Shown piece after piece: positions 1 through 5,960 of a stretch of DNA of 16,675 nt (its first letter is position 1; each line of letters starts with the position of its first letter). The position numbers and the translations under genes are program-made. The stretch spans positions 1-16,675 of the forward strand of contig JAFGWD010000155.1 in assembly GCA_016937315.1 (NCBI GenBank), in the 5' to 3' direction. The notes beneath the pieces are model-generated. The model saw nothing but the letters and a program-made list of their open reading frames with translations. It had not been told where the DNA came from and did no database searches. This DNA comes from Rhodospirillaceae bacterium. GTDB taxonomy: Bacteria; Pseudomonadota; Alphaproteobacteria; Rhodospirillales; Rhodospirillaceae.

Positions 1-2
1 CC

Positions 3-956
3 TCGGCTCGCGCTCTGCCTGCTGCGATATCGCAGACGATGCCGCCGGATTCAGTGGTGGAACGGGGCCCCGCCTGGGCGATTTTGCGGGATGTTGATGG
101 TGATCTTTCCGCGACTTTTGATTCTGTGGTGGCCCCGGCTTTGACCGCCAAGGCGGTGAACGTAACGATTCGTTTGAACCAGGGACTGGTGATCTTGGAC
201 GCCGCAACGGCTAAGCTGTGGGGCGGCTCCGTGGAGGCCAAAGGGCGTGCGAACCTGGCTGGAGAGCCCAAACTTTCCGCTTCGGTTCATGTGGATGATG
301 TTGCGGTGGATGCCAAGTCGGTACTGTTTTCCGGTCAGGCTCCGATTGCCGGAACGGTGAGCTTGGCGGCGGAAGGAGAAACCGTCGGTGCCGAGGTTGA
401 CGCGTTGCTCCGCAATCTGAATGGCAAGGGGAATCTGACTGTCCTGAAGGGGTCTTTCGCGGGGGCCGATTTGGGGGCGGTCAATGACCGCCTTGCCAAG
501 GTAAAAAGTCTACAGGACATGATCTCTGCAATTGAAGCGGGAAGTCGTGGTCGAACCGCTTTCGATACGTTGTCCGGGACTTTCGTGGTGGCGGGGGGCG
601 TGGTGTCCAGTCAGGATATGAAAATGCGGGCACCGTCTGGCGAAGGATCGGCATCGGGAACTGCGGATTTGGCGGCGCGGCGGGTTAATGCCAATGTGCG
701 CTTTGCTCTGGGCAATCTGAAAGAGGCTCCGCCGCTGGGTGTACGTCTGCAAGGGGCCTGGGAAGCACCACGGGTGTTCTTTGAAAGCGGTGAATTCCAA
801 AGCTATATGATTCAGAAAGGCCTCAGCCGTTTTTTGAAAAATCTGTCTGGAGGAAAGCGGAAGACCTCCCCCCAAGGTGTGGATGAGCCGCCGCCCAATG
901 GGAAGGTTAAGGTCAAGGATGTTCTGCGCGAGGTGCTGCGGGCGATTCCGCAGTAG
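3..956 (+). CDS. AsmA family protein, C-terminal part (5' end outside window)
   Basis: The reading frame is open from base 3, so the gene begins upstream of the window; the ATG at 39 is internal rather than the true start. About 317 residues are visible, ending at TAG 954-956. The repeated beta-rich pattern of alternating hydrophobic and small polar residues, with phrases such as LSGTFVVAGGVV and GEGSASGTADLAARRV, is typical of the C-terminal repeat region of AsmA-like proteins. Known family members are large, membrane-anchored envelope proteins linked to outer-membrane biogenesis and lipid transport. The tail (VKVKDVLREVLRAIPQ) is a basic, probably helical end. Its stop lies 13 bases from the stop of the convergent ribbon-helix-helix gene. 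The family call is by pattern; the N-terminal anchor that would confirm it is not in view. Confidence 0.8.
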   Translation, partial: SARALPAAISQTMPPDSVVERGPAWAILRDVDGDLSATFDSVVAPALTAKAVNVTIRLNQGLVILDAATAKLWGGSVEAKGRANLAGEPKLSASVHVDDVAVDAKSVLFSGQAPIAGTVSLAAEGETVGAEVDALLRNLNGKGNLTVLKGSFAGADLGAVNDRLAKVKSLQDMISAIEAGSRGRTAFDTLSGTFVVAGGVVSSQDMKMRAPSGEGSASGTADLAARRVNANVRFALGNLKEAPPLGVRLQGAWEAPRVFFESGEFQSYMIQKGLSRFLKNLSGGKRKTSPQGVDEPPPNGKVKVKDVLREVLRAIPQ

Positions 957-969
957 TGAGGATTCTTCC

Positions 970-1212
970 CTAACCGATGTCGCGGCTTTGCAACTTGGTT
1001 TGCAGGTGACGCAGGACGAAGAGGCGGAGGGAGCCAGAGAGGTTTCCCTCCAATTCGGCGCGGTCACGGTCTATGGCCTCAATCAGTGTGTGTAGGCTGA
1101 TGTTTTTTTCCTGCGCGATGGTCTTCAACGCGTCCCAGAACGGGTCTTCGATGGAAATGCTGGTCCGGTGACGCCCCAGTGTTACTGAGCGTTTCCGTAC
1201 ACTCTCTGTCAT
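970..1212 (-). CDS. Ribbon-helix-helix domain protein (RHH_4-like)
   Basis: An 80-residue protein starting at ATG 1212 and ending at TAG 970-972. The N-terminal strand KRSVTLGRHRTSISIE followed by two helices (FWDALKTIAQEKNISLHTLIEAID) matches the small alphaproteobacterial ribbon-helix-helix family usually called RHH_4, including the conserved C-terminal NLSGSLRLFVLRHLQ helix. Ribbon-helix-helix proteins generally bind DNA as dimers through the N-terminal strand; the target of this family is not known to me. The start codon overlaps the stop of the upstream hydrolase gene by 4 bases (ATGA at 1209-1212), so translation is probably coupled. The protein is longer than most antitoxins and its partner is not toxin-like, so I do not call it an antitoxin. 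Confidence 0.85.
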   Translation of the reverse strand: MTESVRKRSVTLGRHRTSISIEDPFWDALKTIAQEKNISLHTLIEAIDRDRAELEGNLSGSLRLFVLRHLQTKLQSRDIG

Positions 1213-1844
1213 TTTGTGACTCCTGCCATGAATGTGGAAATCGCTTCGGCGGCGGCGGTTAAGGCATCTTCAGCAGATAAGCCGGATGTCTTGCGGGGTT
1301 TGAGCGAATGGTCTCCGTCGGGAATCCAGCGCACCTGTACGAGCGGTGATAGAGCTAGGGAGGCAATGGTTTCGGCATTGCCGAGGGCGTCACGGTCACC
1401 TTGCACAATCAGCACGGGACAGCATGGGGCCAACAGAGGGGCTAGGCGCTCCGCCGTTGTGGGTTTTCCGGCCGCGTGAAAAGGATAGCCGAGGCAAATG
1501 ACGCCGGTTGGCGGGATCTCGGTGGCAATCATCGCTGCAACACGCCCGCCCATGGACTTGCCGCCAATAAACAGGGGGAGATGGGGCCAGCGGTCCCGTG
1601 CCGTGACCATGGTGTTGTGAAAGGCGGATAGCAAAGCGGGCATACGGTCCGGTGGCCGTTTGCCGCCTTCGGTACGGCGTTTGGACATATAAGGGAATTC
1701 AAACCGCACCACGGTCACACCTCTTGCCGCCAATCGTGTCGCCATAGCGGTCATGAAGGGGCTGTCCATCGGCGCACCCGCCCCATGGGCAAACAGCAGA
1801 ATGGCGTGTGGGTTGGACGCAGCGTCAATGAGAAGATTGGTCAT
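1209..1844 (-). CDS. Alpha/beta hydrolase (KANL3/Tex30-like dienelactone-hydrolase fold)
   Basis: A 211-residue protein of typical length for the short bacterial alpha/beta-fold hydrolases related to KANL3/Tex30. The sequence shows the oxyanion-side loop LFAHGAGAP (residues 18-25), the nucleophile elbow GGKSMGGR with Ser97, the acid region VQGDRDALG (around Asp150/Asp152) and DGDHSLK with the probable catalytic His179. The substrate cannot be told from the sequence; an intracellular ester or amide is likely because no signal peptide is present. The gene is translationally coupled to the downstream ribbon-helix-helix gene. ATG 1844 is preceded by a weak AAAGG ribosome-binding site. The fold call is firm; specificity is unknown. 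Confidence 0.85.
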   Translation of the reverse strand: MTNLLIDAASNPHAILLFAHGAGAPMDSPFMTAMATRLAARGVTVVRFEFPYMSKRRTEGGKRPPDRMPALLSAFHNTMVTARDRWPHLPLFIGGKSMGGRVAAMIATEIPPTGVICLGYPFHAAGKPTTAERLAPLLAPCCPVLIVQGDRDALGNAETIASLALSPLVQVRWIPDGDHSLKPRKTSGLSAEDALTAAAEAISTFMAGVTK

Positions 1845-1940
1845 GGCGATGCCTTTTCACGATGAGGTGCCGCCCGTGGTCTCTCAAAACCAGAGCCATG
1901 TGAAGGGTCGCTTCGTGTCGCACAATCGGCTATGGGAGGT

Positions 1941-1964
1941 GCGGAGGGACACGGGTCCCTCCGC
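1941..1964 (-). terminator. Hairpin just after the fumarase gene
   Basis: GCGGAGGGAC (1941-1950), loop ACGG and GTCCCTCCGC (1955-1964) form a perfect 10-bp stem starting 11 bases after the fumarase stop codon. The run of eight T residues (1970-1977) lies on the plus-strand side and overlaps that stop codon. For the minus-strand fumarase transcript the hairpin is therefore preceded by an A-run and not followed by a U-run. It probably still ends or protects the fumarase mRNA 3' end; the canonical intrinsic-terminator orientation is plus. Confidence 0.6.
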
Positions 1965-1975
1965 GAAGGTTTTTT

Positions 1976-3589
1976 TTAGATCTGCGCGTAGAAGTCATTG
2001 CCCTTGTCATCGACAACGATGAACGCCGGGAAGTCCACGACTTCGATTCTCCAGACCGCTTCCATGCCCAGTTCGGGGTATTCCAGAACCTCGACTTTCT
2101 TGATGGATTCCTTGGCCAACTGCGCGGCCGCGCCGCCAATGGACCCCAGATAGAAGCCGCCATGGGTTTTGCAGGCGTCGGTCACGGCCTTAGAGCGGTT
2201 GCCCTTGGCGAGCATGACCATGGAGCCACCAGCCGCCTGGAATTGGTCAACATAAGAATCCATGCGTCCCGCCGTGGTCGGTCCGAACGAACCAGAGGCA
2301 TAGTTGGACGGAGTTTTGGCCGGTCCCGCGTAATAGATCGGGTGATTCTTCAGGTACTCAGGCATAGCCTCGCCACGGTCCAAACGTTCTTTGATTTTGG
2401 CGTGGGCGATGTCGCGGCCAACGATGATGGTGCCGTTCAACATCACGCGGGTCTTGACTGGGTATTGGCTCAAGGTCTTCAGAATATCGGCCATCGGCTG
2501 GTTCAAGTCGATGTGCACGACGTCGCCGTCCAAGGACTCGGACTTGATCTCGGGCATATACTGCGCCGGATTGGTTTCCAATTGTTCCAGGAACACGCCG
2601 TCGCGGGTGATCTTACCCAGGCATTGGCGGTCAGCGGAACACGACACGCCGATACCGACCGGGCAGGATGCACCGTGGCGTGGCAACCGGATAACCCGCA
2701 CGTCATGGCAGAAATATTTACCGCCGAACTGTGCGCCGATGCCGAATTCACGGGTCATTTCGAAGACCTGTTTCTCCAACTCAACGTCACGGAAAGCTTG
2801 GCCAAATTTGCCGCCCAAGGTCGGCAGGGTGTCGTAATAATGGGTGGAGGCGAGCTTCACAGTCTTCAGCGTCATTTCCGCCGAGGTGCCGCCGATGACA
2901 ATCGCCAAGTGATACGGCGGGCAGGCTGCGGTGCCCAAGGACTTCAATTGCTCGGTCAGGAATTTTTTCAAAGAGGTGGGATTCAGCAGCGCCTTGGTCT
3001 GTTGGTACAAGAAGGTCTTGTTGGCCGATCCGCCACCCTTGGCTACGAATTGGAACTTATAGGCGTCGCCCTCGGTGGCATAAAGTTCGATCTGCGCGGG
3101 CAAATTGTTGCCGGTGTTGACTTCCTCGAACATGTCCAAGGCGGCGTTCTGTGAATATCGCAGGTTCAAATCTGTATAAACCCGGCCGACAGCCTCGCTG
3201 ATTGCCACGGCATCGCCGCCACCGGTCCAAATTTGCTGTCCCTTTTTGCCCATCACGATGGCGGTGCCGGTATCCTGGCACATCGGCAGCACCATGCCGG
3301 AAGAAATGTTGGCGTTTTTCAGCAGCTCAAGCGCCACGAAACGGTCGTTGGGTGAGGCCTCGGGGTCGTCCATGATGGCCCGCATCTGGGCAAGGTGGGT
3401 GGGGCGCAGCAGGTGGTTGATATCCTTGAAGGCCTCGTAGGTCAGAAGCTCAATTGCTTTGGGATCGACGACAATAATCTCTTTGTCTCCGACCTTTTGC
3501 ACGCTGACGTGGTCACTGGTCAGTTTGCGATAAGTGGTGTCGTCCTTGCTTAAGGGAAACATCTCAGCATAGGCGGCATCGAATGGCAT
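1976..3589 (-). CDS. fumA: Class I fumarate hydratase (iron-sulfur, two-domain FumA/FumB type)
   Basis: A 537-residue cytoplasmic enzyme that interconverts fumarate and malate in the TCA cycle using an oxygen-labile [4Fe-4S] cluster. It has the length and order of the fused FumA/FumB type, with an N-terminal Fe-S hydro-lyase alpha region and a C-terminal beta region. Candidate cluster ligands are Cys104 (PMCQDTGTA), Cys223 (AACPPYH) and Cys317 (GVSCSADRQC), spaced as in E. coli FumA. I chose ATG 3589 because a GGGAGG ribosome-binding site lies just upstream; an in-frame ATG at 3652 would add 21 atypical residues and overlap the sspB stop. It lies 62 bases downstream of sspB and may share its transcript. 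An L(+)-tartrate dehydratase is the main alternative, but single-chain length favours fumarase. Confidence 0.93.
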   Translation of the reverse strand: MPFDAAYAEMFPLSKDDTTYRKLTSDHVSVQKVGDKEIIVVDPKAIELLTYEAFKDINHLLRPTHLAQMRAIMDDPEASPNDRFVALELLKNANISSGMVLPMCQDTGTAIVMGKKGQQIWTGGGDAVAISEAVGRVYTDLNLRYSQNAALDMFEEVNTGNNLPAQIELYATEGDAYKFQFVAKGGGSANKTFLYQQTKALLNPTSLKKFLTEQLKSLGTAACPPYHLAIVIGGTSAEMTLKTVKLASTHYYDTLPTLGGKFGQAFRDVELEKQVFEMTREFGIGAQFGGKYFCHDVRVIRLPRHGASCPVGIGVSCSADRQCLGKITRDGVFLEQLETNPAQYMPEIKSESLDGDVVHIDLNQPMADILKTLSQYPVKTRVMLNGTIIVGRDIAHAKIKERLDRGEAMPEYLKNHPIYYAGPAKTPSNYASGSFGPTTAGRMDSYVDQFQAAGGSMVMLAKGNRSKAVTDACKTHGGFYLGSIGGAAAQLAKESIKKVEVLEYPELGMEAVWRIEVVDFPAFIVVDDKGNDFYAQI

Positions 3590-3651
3590 GGATAGGCCCT
3601 CCCTGTCTGGTTCTGTTCGTGACGTGGTGTGCCGGTGCTGTGCGCCGGTCA

Positions 3652-4179
3652 TTATTTTTTGCGAAAAGCATCCAAGACGACGACTTTGTGGTCGTCGGGC
3701 GGTGCTGTTGGGGTGCTTGTGGTATTTGGGTCTGTTTCTGGAGTTTGCGAGTCGTTCAACGGCGGGGCATCATCCAGCATCGGGTCGTCGTCCAGAGAAT
3801 CCTCGAAGTCGTCTTCGTACTGGAATTGCAGGCCGAATTTTGCGGATGGGTCAGCAAAGCCGGTGACAGCGACAAAGGGCACCACCAAGCGTTCCCTTTT
3901 GTCATTGAAGCTCAAACTGACGGCAAAACTGTCCGGCGCATCGGTGTCCAATGACAAGTCCCAGAACTCGTGTTGCAGGACGATGGTGATGTCCTCGGGG
4001 TGAGTGGCCGCCAAATGTGGCGGAATCACAACTCCTTCGGCATCAGTACGGAACGTGATGTAAAAATGGTGGTCACCCGGCAGGCCGTATTGTGCGGCAC
4101 GCGTTAACGCCTCGCGCACCACGCCGCGAAGGGCTTGTTCCACCAGAGCGTCGTAATCGAATATCGGACGTGGTTCCAT
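3652..4179 (-). CDS. sspB: SspB-family ClpXP adaptor (alphaproteobacterial SspB)
   Basis: A 175-residue SspB family protein. SspB dimers bind SsrA-tagged proteins and tether them to ClpX, speeding degradation by ClpXP. The N-terminal ~125 residues form the substrate-binding domain (HFYITFRTD, VIPPHLAATHPEDITIVLQHEFWDL, VSLSFNDKRERLVVPF). An acidic, proline- and threonine-rich linker (about 125-163) follows, then a short C-terminal ClpX-docking tail, VVVLDAFRKK (166-175). That folded domain, flexible linker and docking tail layout is the hallmark of the family. The gene lies about 130 bases downstream of ssrA on the same strand, so adaptor and tag gene are neighbours. The ribosome-binding site is weak: GAGG 13 bases before ATG 4179. 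Confidence 0.93.
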   Translation of the reverse strand: MEPRPIFDYDALVEQALRGVVREALTRAAQYGLPGDHHFYITFRTDAEGVVIPPHLAATHPEDITIVLQHEFWDLSLDTDAPDSFAVSLSFNDKRERLVVPFVAVTGFADPSAKFGLQFQYEDDFEDSLDDDPMLDDAPPLNDSQTPETDPNTTSTPTAPPDDHKVVVLDAFRKK

Positions 4180-4213
4180 GAGTTAAATATCGCCTCGGCA
4201 TGGGGACGCGGGC

Positions 4214-4260
4214 AGGCCCGGAATGGGCCTCATATTACGCACACTCGTGCGGATGAGAAA
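4214..4260 (-). promoter_or_regulatory. Candidate sspB promoter and leader hairpin
   Basis: Upstream of sspB the minus strand has a TAATAT -10-like element at 4232-4237 with a poor -35 (TTTCTC, 4255-4260) at 17 bases. Just after it, AGGCCC/GGGCCT (4214-4219 with 4225-4230, 5-base loop) could form a 6-bp hairpin in the sspB leader. This would give sspB its own start separate from ssrA. It rests on motif matching only. Confidence 0.25.
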
Positions 4261-4310
4261 ATCCCATACGACAAAAACACGGATAAAAAATAGGGAATTG
4301 AGAAAGAAAA

Positions 4311-4339
4311 TGGGGCATTTCTGTTGCTAGGAAGCCCCA
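4311..4339 (-). terminator. Probable ssrA terminator
   Basis: On the minus strand TGGGGC (4339-4334) can pair with GCCCCA (4316-4311), followed at once by TTTTCTTTC. This is a 6-bp GC-rich stem with a 17-base loop and a T-rich tail, placed where the coding piece of tmRNA should end. The loop is large, so the stem may also belong to the mature RNA. Confidence 0.45.
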
Positions 4340-4395
4340 CTCCCCACCTGAAGCCGCTCAAGGCATCAGGAATTCAGGTTCGGTTTGGAGACAGC

Positions 4396-4437
4396 TTACG
4401 CTGCAGCCAGAACCGGAGTGCGATTATCATTCGCAGC
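4396..4437 (-). other. tmRNA tag reading frame (AANDNRTPVLAAA)
   Basis: Within ssrA the frame GCT GCG AAT GAT AAT CGC ... GCT GCA GCG TAA encodes AANDNRTPVLAAA and stops at 4398-4396. The AANDN start is the part read by SspB in alphaproteobacteria and the hydrophobic LAAA end is the ClpX-recognised degron. The first alanine is assigned by analogy with known tags; the exact resume codon is not provable from sequence. Confidence 0.85.
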
Positions 4438-4629
4438 TACTAAAAAGGCCCGATAACGGCGGAACCATGCCGAGCACAGCTGTGATCTTTACCACGCGCG
4501 TCGATCCTGTTTCGCCCCCATGGTCCCCGAGTCTTTGGGGATATGGTGGAGGCGCCGGGCACTGCCCCCGGGTCCGCAACGATTATTCCATCACAGGTTT
4601 AGCACCGTAGTCTGTTTCCAGACGCCCTC

Positions 4630-4658
4630 TATATAGGGTGTTTTGTGCGCCCGCGAAA
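4630..4658 (-). promoter_or_regulatory. Candidate ssrA promoter
   Basis: On the minus strand a TATATA -10 lies at 4635-4630 and a weak TTTCGC -35 at 4658-4653, 17 bases apart. A start 6-7 bases downstream would fall at about 4623-4624, exactly where the 5' hairpin of the acceptor piece begins. That agreement is the main support. Confidence 0.4.
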
Positions 4659-4748
4659 GGGAAACCGTGAAAAGAAAAGTGGAGGGATCCCCCTCGTTGA
4701 GGCTATGCTCTGGCCGATTGTTTCCGTCCCTGCCTAGAGGTTTCTTTG

Positions 4749-5681
4749 ATGTCGCTTTCCCCGGAACAGATTGCCGAGATTTCCACCGCCCGTGCCGCGC
4801 AAAGCCAGACAGTGCGCCCCACGGTGCCAGAGCTGGAGTCCTTGCTGTATCAAGCCTTGCCGGTTCTGGATCACGGTTTTGTCCGGGTCATCGACTATAT
4901 GGGCAATGATGCGGCAATCGTGCAGGCAGCGCGGGTTTCCTATGGTCGGGGGACAAAGAAGGTCAGCGAGGATCGTGGACTGATCCGCTATTTAATGCGG
5001 CACCGCCATACTACGCCGTTTGAAATGTGCGAGATCAAGTTTCACGTTAAATTGCCGATTTTCGTGGCGCGGCAGTGGATTCGGCATCGCACCGCCAGCG
5101 TCAACGAGATTTCGGGCCGCTATTCGATTCTCGACAAGGAATATTACATCCCGGCCCCGGAACAATTGGCCGCGCAGTCTCATGACAATCGCCAGGGACG
5201 CGGTGCGACTCTGCAAGGGGTCGAGGCGGCTCGTGTGCTGGAACTGCTGCGGGATGACGCGGATACCTGCTATGCCCATTACGAGGACATGCTGAATGCC
5301 GATCCAGAGGGCAATCCCATGGACCCGGAACGGGATGGTTTGGCCCGTGAACTGGCACGCATGAACCTGACCTTGAATACCTATACCCAGTGGTATTGGA
5401 AGATTGATCTGCACAATCTGATGCACTTCCTTTCCCTGCGCGCCGATGGTCATGCACAGTATGAGATTCGCGTGTATGCGGAGGAAATGCTGAAGGTTTT
5501 GAAAGCCTGGGTGCCCGCGACGTTTGAGGCGTTCTGCGATTATCGCTTGGGCGGCGCCAGCTTCTCCGCCAAGGATTTGGACGTTATCAAGGCCTTGATT
5601 GCGGGAAAACCGGCGGTCCAGGAAGACAGCGGTCTGTCCAAACGCGAATGGGCCGAATTGATGGCCCGCTTGGGACGTTAG
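4749..5681 (+). CDS. thyX: FAD-dependent thymidylate synthase ThyX
   Basis: A 310-residue flavin-dependent thymidylate synthase, which methylates dUMP to dTMP using methylenetetrahydrofolate, FAD and NADPH. The diagnostic ThyX motif RHRxxSxNExSxR is intact at residues 112-124 (RHRTASVNEISGR). The FAD/dUMP-binding helix region ARELARMNLTLNTYTQWYWKIDLHNLMHFLSLR is also clear. ATG 4749 is preferred: AGAGG at 4736-4740 is 8 bases upstream. A TTG directly before it (4746) would add only one residue. The gene is divergent from ssrA. About 310 residues is near the length of alphaproteobacterial ThyX and longer than the roughly 220-250 residues of many other bacterial forms. Whether the genome also carries thyA cannot be seen here. 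Confidence 0.96.
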   Translation: MSLSPEQIAEISTARAAQSQTVRPTVPELESLLYQALPVLDHGFVRVIDYMGNDAAIVQAARVSYGRGTKKVSEDRGLIRYLMRHRHTTPFEMCEIKFHVKLPIFVARQWIRHRTASVNEISGRYSILDKEYYIPAPEQLAAQSHDNRQGRGATLQGVEAARVLELLRDDADTCYAHYEDMLNADPEGNPMDPERDGLARELARMNLTLNTYTQWYWKIDLHNLMHFLSLRADGHAQYEIRVYAEEMLKVLKAWVPATFEAFCDYRLGGASFSAKDLDVIKALIAGKPAVQEDSGLSKREWAELMARLGR

Positions 5682-5960
5682 GCCCGCGAGCGCTGGTGAA
5701 TAAATCCCCCTGATAGCCGTCCGCTAAGCGCCCATGGTGGTCGCTCATCCAGATTCGGCGTGTTCCTGAAAGCGGAAGGCGCTATGAAGCCAGTGCTTTC
5801 GCGTTCTCGCAGTCAATTGCCCGCCTTTCTTCCTAGGCGCTCTTTATCCCACACCGTGTTCTTATGGCCCTGTCACGCCATAATCCCGATATTAATCTGC
5901 CGCTGACTCGGGGCCACACCACTACATAAACACTCCTCAACTCGTTCTGCCCGTACGCAG
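5682..5960. other. Gene-free junction between thyX and the defence cassette
   Basis: No convincing gene, tRNA, transposase remnant or clear terminator for either flanking gene is visible. Base composition becomes more mixed than in thyX. I compared it by eye with the other flank (8768-9064) and found no obvious direct repeat that would mark an integration event. Confidence 0.5.

Larger units (their letters stand above)
4311..4624 (-). ncRNA. ssrA: Transfer-messenger RNA, circularly permuted two-piece form
   Basis: tmRNA rescues stalled ribosomes and adds a degradation tag. On the minus strand the acceptor piece comes first: a 5' hairpin GTCTG-GAAA-CAGAC (4623-4610), a T-arm-like stem CCGGG/CCCGG and the 3' end GCGCCTCCACCA ending at 4544. 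A spacer with a small hairpin (4541-4524) follows, then the coding piece beginning GGGGGCGAAACAGGATCGAC at 4519. GGGGGCG pairs with CGCCTCC to rebuild the acceptor stem, including the G3-U wobble recognised by alanyl-tRNA synthetase. The tag frame is at 4437-4396 and pseudoknot-like pairing (CCTGA/TCAGG) follows it. This permuted order is known in alphaproteobacteria, where processing removes the spacer. The outer ends are estimates to within about 10 bases. The T-loop lacks the usual TTCGA. Confidence 0.93.

Noticed and set aside
970..1844. Toxin-antitoxin module made of the hydrolase and ribbon-helix-helix genes
   Set aside because: The hydrolase has no toxin-family features and the RHH protein belongs to a housekeeping-type alphaproteobacterial family rather than to known antitoxins.
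2162..3154. A 330-codon plus-strand open frame opposite the fumarase gene
   Set aside because: It lies wholly within the antisense of a clearly identified fumarase, and its product has no recognisable domain or ribosome-binding site.
3590..3652. Fumarase start at the upstream ATG 3652
   Set aside because: It overlaps the sspB stop, adds an atypical 21-residue leader and lacks the GGGAGG site that precedes ATG 3589.
4643..4909. Small plus-strand open frame upstream of and overlapping the thyX start
   Set aside because: It runs through the ssrA promoter region and into thyX in another frame, with no ribosome-binding site or recognisable product.
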